64,000 nt of DNA, taken from Actinomadura citrea. GTDB taxonomy: Bacteria; Actinomycetota; Actinomycetes; Streptosporangiales; Streptosporangiaceae. The position numbers and the translations under genes were made by a program. Below the pieces are notes generated by a model. The model searched no databases, had not been told where the DNA came from, and saw only the letters and a list, made by a program, of their open reading frames with translations. Below, in pieces: positions 59,421 through 64,000 of this stretch. Every line of letters starts with the position of its first letter. Position 1 is the stretch's first letter. The stretch covers positions 7,480,669 to 7,544,668 of the forward strand of contig NZ_JACCBT010000001.1 of the NCBI RefSeq assembly GCF_013409045.1. The letters run 5' to 3'.

Positions 59421-60869
59421 TCACGCGCGGCTGAGCGAACGCAGCTCGTCCAGCGCGTCCACGAGGTGGTCGATGATCTCCGACGGGTCGGGGATGAGCT
59501 CGCGGCAGGCGACGATGCCGACGTCCACCTTCCCGTCGTAGGAGAACACGGTGATGTTCAGGCCGCCGCTGACATCGGTGATGACGGAGATCGGGTAGTA
59601 GCCGAGCACCTTCGCGCCGCACAGGTACAGCGGGAACTGCGGGCCCGGCACGTTGGAGATGACCAGGTTGACCGGGCGCAGCGACACCGCCGGCGCGGCC
59701 TGCAGCGCGAGCCGCGTGACCGCCGCGGCGAAGGGCGGCGGGAGCAGCCCGCTCATCTCCCGCACCCAGCTGCCCGACGACCCGGTGAAGCGCCGCTTCG
59801 CCACGTCCATGTCGCGCTGGACGGCGGCGTACCGGTCGGCGGGGTCGGGGAGGTGCGTGGCCAGTGGGGTGGTCATGATCGAGACCTGGTTGCCCGGCTC
59901 CGCGGCCGCGCCCGCACCGCGCCGCAGCGACACCGGTACGGCCGCGACCAGCGGGCGCTCGGGCAGCTCGCCGCGCTTGTCGAGCCACTGCCGCAGCGCC
60001 GTCGCGCACAGCGCCATGACCACGTCGTTGACGCTGCCGCCGAGGGCCCGCCGGATCTCCTTGATGTCGGCCAGCGGCAGCTCCCCGCACGCGACCGCGC
60101 GGCGCCGCCCGATCGGATGGTTGAACGGCGTCGGCGGCGCGCTGATCCGCGGCGCCTTCGGAAGCTCCGGGCGGCCCAGCGCACCCTGCATCCAGGACGA
60201 CATGAGCCCGACGCCCGGAACGGCCGACAGGCCCGGGACCTCGTCGAGGTAGGGGGCGGCGCGCACCGCCGACATCGCCGACCGCACCGGGTGCAGCGCG
60301 GTCCGCAGCAGTCCGGTGCCGAGCATGCTCGCCGTGCCGGGGGCGCGGGCCGGGACGGACTCGTCGGCGGGCAGGTCGCGGGGCTCGGGCGTCAGGTCGA
60401 GCAGGGCGGCGAGCGTCTCGGCGGCCATCACGCCGTCGATGGCGGCGTGGTGCACCTTCACGTAGACGGCCGTCCGGCCCCCGGCGAGGCCCTGGATGAG
60501 GACCATCTCCCACAGCGGACGGGACCGGTCGAGCGGCTGCTCGTGCAGCATCGCGACCAGGTTGGCGAGCTGCCGGTCGCTGCCAGGCTCCGGCAGCCCG
60601 AACTCGGAGATGTGCCGCTCGGGCTCGAAGTCGGGGTCGTCCTCCCAGTACGGGTGGTCCAGGCCGAGCGGCACCTGGACGAGCCGCTGCCGCAGCGGCC
60701 GGGCCGCGAGGTGCGCGCGGGCGCGGATCAGTTCGGCGACGTGCGGGACGGTGAGCCGGCCGCCGGGGCACGTCCCGGGGTCGACGATGCCGAGCCCGGC
60801 GATGTGGGCATGGGTCTTCGCGTTCTCGGCATGGAGGAAGGTGGCGTCCACGGTGGTCAGCTGGGTCAT
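59421..60869 (-). CDS. Wax ester synthase/diacylglycerol acyltransferase (WS/DGAT family)
   Basis: 482 residues. VKVHHAAIDGVMAAETLAAL contains the HHxxxDG catalytic motif of the WS/DGAT and condensation superfamily. The N-terminus TTVDATFLHAENAKTHAHIA and the second domain VNLVISNVPGPQFPLYLCGA (the NVPGP motif) are diagnostic. The enzyme joins fatty acyl-CoA to diacylglycerol or fatty alcohol to form storage lipid. The start follows GAGAGC; monocistronic and convergent with the preceding gene. Confidence 0.94.
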   Translation of the reverse strand: MTQLTTVDATFLHAENAKTHAHIAGLGIVDPGTCPGGRLTVPHVAELIRARAHLAARPLRQRLVQVPLGLDHPYWEDDPDFEPERHISEFGLPEPGSDRQLANLVAMLHEQPLDRSRPLWEMVLIQGLAGGRTAVYVKVHHAAIDGVMAAETLAALLDLTPEPRDLPADESVPARAPGTASMLGTGLLRTALHPVRSAMSAVRAAPYLDEVPGLSAVPGVGLMSSWMQGALGRPELPKAPRISAPPTPFNHPIGRRRAVACGELPLADIKEIRRALGGSVNDVVMALCATALRQWLDKRGELPERPLVAAVPVSLRRGAGAAAEPGNQVSIMTTPLATHLPDPADRYAAVQRDMDVAKRRFTGSSGSWVREMSGLLPPPFAAAVTRLALQAAPAVSLRPVNLVISNVPGPQFPLYLCGAKVLGYYPISVITDVSGGLNITVFSYDGKVDVGIVACRELIPDPSEIIDHLVDALDELRSLSRA

Positions 60870-61124
60870 GCTCTCGTCCGTCCGCTCGTCCTGCGCCGTC
60901 CTTACTCTCTAGGAGTTATGCGCTGGAAGTCCGCAGGTCAATGACGACCGCCAGGAAGTAACAGCGACTTAACGGGGCGTTTCACCCAGTTCATCTGGCA
61001 CTTTCCGAAGCACTGGAGAACATTTGCCCGCGCCCCGACCTGATGCGGTCGGGAAACGTCGCAACGCCGATAAGGCAGGCAATCCCCCGCCGACGCCAAG
61101 ATCATCACACTAGGCTGGTGCGCC

Positions 61125-61802
61125 ATGACGGCACGACCACTCTCGGAGATCGTCGAAGCGGGATGGGCGACCGCGCTGGCCCCCGTCGCCGGGACGATCG
61201 CCGCCGCGGGCGACTGGCTGCGCGCCGAGGTCGCGGCCGGGCGCCGCTACCTGCCCGCCGGGAACCACGTCCTGCGCGCCTTCACCCAGCCGTTCGACGA
61301 CGTGCGCGTCCTCATCATGGGGCAGGACCCCTATCCGACGCCCGGCCACCCGGTCGGCCTCAGCTTCTCGGTCGCCCCGGACGTCCGGCCGCTGCCCGGC
61401 AGCCTCGTCAACATCTTCCGCGAGTACTGCGACGACCTCGGCCACCCGCAGCCGTCCAACGGCGACCTCTCCCCCTGGACGCAGCAGGGCGTCTGCCTGC
61501 TCAACAGGTCGCTGACCGTCATGCCGGGCAAGCCGGGCTCGCACCGCAACAAGGGCTGGGAAGAGGTCACCGAGCAGGCCATCCGCGCCCTCGCCTCCCG
61601 GGACCGCCCCCTCGTCGCCATCCTCTGGGGCCGCGACGCCCGCAACCTCAAGCCGCTGCTCGGCGACGTCCCCTGCATCGAGTCCCCCCACCCGAGCCCC
61701 ATGTCGGCCGACCGCGGCTTCTTCGGCTCCCGCCCCTTCTCCCGCGCCAACCACCTCCTGGAACAGCAAGGCGCCCCACCGGTCGACTGGAAGCTGCCTT
61801 AA
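61125..61802 (+). CDS. ung: Uracil-DNA glycosylase, family 1
   Basis: 225 residues, the standard length. IMGQDPYPTPGHPVGLSFSV holds the water-activating Asp of motif GQDPY, and SPHPSPMSADRGFFGSRPFS contains the HPSP(L/M)S loop that inserts into DNA. The uracil-binding Asn is in CLLNRSLTV. It removes uracil from DNA in base-excision repair. Start ATG at 61125 has no strong Shine-Dalgarno. Its stop overlaps a hairpin terminator. Confidence 0.97.
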   Translation: MTARPLSEIVEAGWATALAPVAGTIAAAGDWLRAEVAAGRRYLPAGNHVLRAFTQPFDDVRVLIMGQDPYPTPGHPVGLSFSVAPDVRPLPGSLVNIFREYCDDLGHPQPSNGDLSPWTQQGVCLLNRSLTVMPGKPGSHRNKGWEEVTEQAIRALASRDRPLVAILWGRDARNLKPLLGDVPCIESPHPSPMSADRGFFGSRPFSRANHLLEQQGAPPVDWKLP

Positions 61803-61826
61803 CCCCAGGGGCGACCCCCTGGGGTT
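61801..61826 (+). terminator. Terminator of ung
   Basis: Perfect 11-bp stem AACCCCAGGGG / CCCCTGGGGTT with a 4-base loop, starting within the TAA stop codon of ung; also in range of the convergent gene ending at 61830. Confidence 0.85.
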
Positions 61827-61829
61827 GAC

Positions 61830-62696
61830 TCACTCCTGGGGGAGTTTGCGGAGGAAGAGGGCGAATTCGCCGGCGCCTTCGGCTGCCGCGTCCGGGGAGA
61901 GGGGGGTGAGGCGGCGCTCGCCGTGGCTCCAGTAGACGCCGGGGGCGCAGGGGTCCTCGGCGTTGGCGTGCATCTCCCGGACGACGTCGGCGAAGACGGG
62001 CAGGACCTCGCGGACGGCCGTGGAGGTGATCGGGTACAGCAGCAGCGTGCTGTGGCAGGGGACCCCGACCAGGGCGCCGTGCTCGTTCGGCCACGGCACG
62101 AACTGGTGGACCTCGCTGAGCAGCGCCGACACGTAGCGGCTGCCCGGCTTGCCGACGACGCGGACGTTGCGGCCCGGCAGGAGCGGCTGGTCGTGCACGG
62201 ACACGTCGGCCAGCTCGCGGTCGTGGGTGTTCGTCATCACGTAGCCGAGCTTGTGGAGGCCGAGCAGGCCCGCGCGGGCCTTGGTGAGGGGGCCGCCGTA
62301 GCGGGGGTGCTCGATCATCACCATGGCGTCGAAGTGGTCGCCGGCGGGGACGACGACGAGGCCCTCGCGGTCGCGGGGGTCGAGCTTCGGCACGATGCGC
62401 AGGCGGAGCAGCTCCCGGACGTCGCCGAACAGCTCCATCTCACCGACGGCCAGGAACGCGCGGTCGCCGACCTCGCGGACCCACTCGTCCACCACCTTCG
62501 GCCACGCCGAGCGCGGCTCGCGGGCGCAGCGCTCCAGCACCGTCCAACTGGAGGCGCGGGCCTCTGACCGGCCCACGGGCAGCACCACCTCGGAGGTACC
62601 GTGGTCGAACCAGGCGCTGGGCGCCAGGGCGGGCAGCACGTCGCGGATGAGCGCGTGCACGTCCGCCGCCGCGTCCAACGGTTCCATGGGGCTCAT
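61830..62696 (-). CDS. Hypothetical protein (288 aa)
   Basis: 288 residues, soluble. RFLAVGEMELFGDVREL-like region (RAFLAVGEMELFGDVRELLR), PKLDPRDREGLVVVPAGDHF, HSTLLLYPITSTAVREVLPV and the C-terminal GEFALFLRKLPQE. Balanced composition and full-length coding bias indicate a real gene. It resembles broad actinobacterial proteins annotated DUF1444-like, without certainty. Divergent to the PlsC gene. Confidence 0.6.
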   Translation of the reverse strand: MSPMEPLDAAADVHALIRDVLPALAPSAWFDHGTSEVVLPVGRSEARASSWTVLERCAREPRSAWPKVVDEWVREVGDRAFLAVGEMELFGDVRELLRLRIVPKLDPRDREGLVVVPAGDHFDAMVMIEHPRYGGPLTKARAGLLGLHKLGYVMTNTHDRELADVSVHDQPLLPGRNVRVVGKPGSRYVSALLSEVHQFVPWPNEHGALVGVPCHSTLLLYPITSTAVREVLPVFADVVREMHANAEDPCAPGVYWSHGERRLTPLSPDAAAEGAGEFALFLRKLPQE

Positions 62697-62821
62697 CCTC
62701 CCTCAGCCTTCGGCGGATCAGTTGCACACACCACCTTCTCAGAGTTGGGCCCGGTTGTGCGATGCATCGCGATCCCCGCCTCGCACTCGCTGATCAGGAG
62801 TTGCTCAAGTACGGTGCCTAC

Positions 62822-63607
62822 ATGCGCGAACTCGTGTACCCACCGGTGATCAAGACGGCTCTCGGCGTGTTCAAGGCCCTGAACATCAGAATCCGTCTGG
62901 AGGGGACCGACCAGATCCCCAGCACCGGGGGTGCGGTGCTCGTCAGCAACCACGTCAGCTACCTCGACTTCATCTTCGCGGGCCTCGCCGCGCACCCGGC
63001 GGGCCGGCTGGTGCGGTTCATGGCGAAGAAGGAGATCTTCGACAACCGGATCGGCGGGCCGCTGATGCGCGGCATGCACCACATCCCGGTGGACCGCGAC
63101 GCGGGCGCCTCCTCCTACGCGGCGGCGCTCAAGGCGCTGAAGAGCGGGGAGATCGTCGGGGTGTTCGCCGAGGCGACGATCAGCCGCTCGTTCACGGTGA
63201 AGGAGATCAAGAGCGGCGCGGTGCGGATGGCGGTGGCGTCCAAGACGCCGCTCATCCCGGTCGCGCTCTGGGGCCCGCAGCGGATGTGGACCAAGGGCCG
63301 CAAGCGCCGGCTCCTCCAGCGCAACGTGCCGGTGACGATCATCGTCGGCGAGCCCATGTACCCCAAGCGCGGCGACGACTACGAGCAGGTCACCCGGGAT
63401 CTGCACGCCCGGATGGCGGAACTGCTGGAGAAGGCGCAGCGCGAGTACTCCGACGTCCCGCGCTCGGACGAGACGTGGTGGCAGCCCGCCTACCTCGGTG
63501 GCACGGCGCCGACGCCGGAGGAGGCCGAGAAGCTCGACCTGGAGGAGGCCGAGGCGCGCAAGGCCGCCCACGCGGAGCGCGAGGCCGGGGAGGGCGGCGG
63601 CTCCTGA
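62822..63607 (+). CDS. 1-acyl-sn-glycerol-3-phosphate acyltransferase (PlsC family)
   Basis: 261 residues. VLVSNHVSYLDFIFAGL has the NHxSxxD catalytic motif, VGVFAEATISRSFTVKEIKS aligns with the family's FPEGTRS motif but with FAEATIS, and LIPVALWGPQRM is motif IV. Two weak hydrophobic segments suggest membrane association. It would acylate lysophosphatidic acid or a related acceptor; the altered FPEGTRS may mean a different acceptor. ATG 62822 lies among several in-frame starts and is chosen as the first that starts the conserved domain. C-terminal tail is Glu-rich. Confidence 0.85.
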   Translation: MRELVYPPVIKTALGVFKALNIRIRLEGTDQIPSTGGAVLVSNHVSYLDFIFAGLAAHPAGRLVRFMAKKEIFDNRIGGPLMRGMHHIPVDRDAGASSYAAALKALKSGEIVGVFAEATISRSFTVKEIKSGAVRMAVASKTPLIPVALWGPQRMWTKGRKRRLLQRNVPVTIIVGEPMYPKRGDDYEQVTRDLHARMAELLEKAQREYSDVPRSDETWWQPAYLGGTAPTPEEAEKLDLEEAEARKAAHAEREAGEGGGS

Positions 63608-63681
63608 CACGGGCCCCGGCCCGCGGCGCGTCCGGCTAATTCGGTGGACGCGGCCCGCCGCCGGGCGTGATCATCAGTGTC

Positions 63682-64000
63682 ATGACCATGTCGCAGGAGA
63701 GGCCGCAGGAGGTCCTGCATCTGATCGAGCCCCGGCAAGGCGCCGACGCGCCGGAGCCCGCGCTCCCCGTGGTCTTCAACCTGTCCGACAACAACTCCCC
63801 CGCCGACGTGATGGACGTGCTGTCGCTGCGCCCGTTCGCGTCCGGGGAGCAGCCCTGGTCGCGGTCGACGCGGCTGGAGAACGTCCGGACGGAGGCGCCG
63901 CTGCGCCCGGGCGACGCACGGCTCGTGCGGGTCGCGCACGAGAAGGGCAAGGAGTCGGTGCTGGCCGAGGGCGACGGCTGGACGCTGCTGAGCAACCGGT
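63682..64000 (+). CDS. Hypothetical protein, 3' truncated by window edge
   Basis: The frame opens at ATG 63682 (MTMSQERPQEVLHLIEPRQG) and is still open at the window end, 106 codons on. It contains VVFNLSDNNSPADVMDVLSL and GDARLVRVAHEKGKESVLAE, and looks well folded and soluble. An earlier GTG at 63667 and an ATG at 63688 are also in frame. No family recognised. It is 74 bp downstream of the PlsC gene and may be cotranscribed. Confidence 0.6.
   Translation, partial: MTMSQERPQEVLHLIEPRQGADAPEPALPVVFNLSDNNSPADVMDVLSLRPFASGEQPWSRSTRLENVRTEAPLRPGDARLVRVAHEKGKESVLAEGDGWTLLSNR

Overview
The window is about 70% G+C with GTG/TTG starts, ATGA/GTGA gene overlaps and G-rich ribosome binding sites. It carries typical actinomycete families: geosmin synthase, a conservon-type sensor/DUF742/GTPase set, CNBD-containing family 2B encapsulins, DUF2637, DUF2630, PucR regulators and wax-ester-synthase-type acyltransferases. 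A spore-forming or filamentous actinomycete, for example a Streptosporangiales/Thermomonosporaceae-like organism, is the best guess; the genus cannot be fixed from the sequence alone. It looks chromosomal. No rRNA, tRNA, CRISPR array or intact insertion sequence was seen.

Layout. 0-8.7 kb: end of a PucR regulator, a mini zinc-finger protein, an acetate-transporter-family membrane protein, a STAS protein, a DUF2630 protein, a lactate permease, a three-subunit molybdenum hydroxylase (2Fe-2S, FAD and Mo subunits, PaoABC-like) and a holin-like membrane protein. 8.8-12.8 kb: geosmin synthase followed by a perfect 52-bp palindrome, then an ECF sigma factor with a coupled membrane protein. 12.8-18.4 kb: a triad of MFS transporter, CPYCHG flavoprotein and XRE-cupin regulator, then a NADAR protein, a 42-codon gene with its own terminator, and a TetR regulator divergent from SnoaL-like and DUF3237 genes. 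18.4-31.3 kb: a LacI-controlled catabolic island (enolase-superfamily enzyme, LacI regulator, ABC importer, Gfo/Idh/MocA dehydrogenase, DUF993 protein, TIM-barrel isomerase, permease, secreted sugar dehydrogenase and secreted LamG protein). Two promoters in it carry paired GAAAGCGCTTTC operators with identical 13-bp spacing. 31.3-37 kb: a propeller protein, galT and a conservon that lacks its roadblock gene. 37-43 kb: a solute-binding lipoprotein, two small genes, and an operon of two family 2B encapsulin shell proteins plus a polyprenyl diphosphate synthase.

43-55 kb is more accessory: an MHS transporter, a repeat-bearing membrane protein, remnants of an Lrp/AsnC regulator and of a methyltransferase, lpd, hemerythrin, a DUF2637 membrane/HTH protein, and an FAD amino-acid oxidase divergent from a second PucR regulator. 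55-64 kb: dimethylargininase-like hydrolase, a second MFS/XRE-cupin/CPYCHG-flavoprotein triad paralogous to the one at 13-15.6 kb, a degenerate Nudix-like protein, WS/DGAT acyltransferase, ung, an unknown protein, a PlsC-type acyltransferase and a truncated unknown gene.

Most notable for follow-up: the tandem encapsulin-prenyl-synthase operon, the paired-operator LacI island with an intragenic operator built from rare codons, the twin regulator/flavoprotein/MFS triads with apparently leaderless regulator promoters, and the roadblock-less conservon. All functional calls rest on reading translated sequence; no database search was run.
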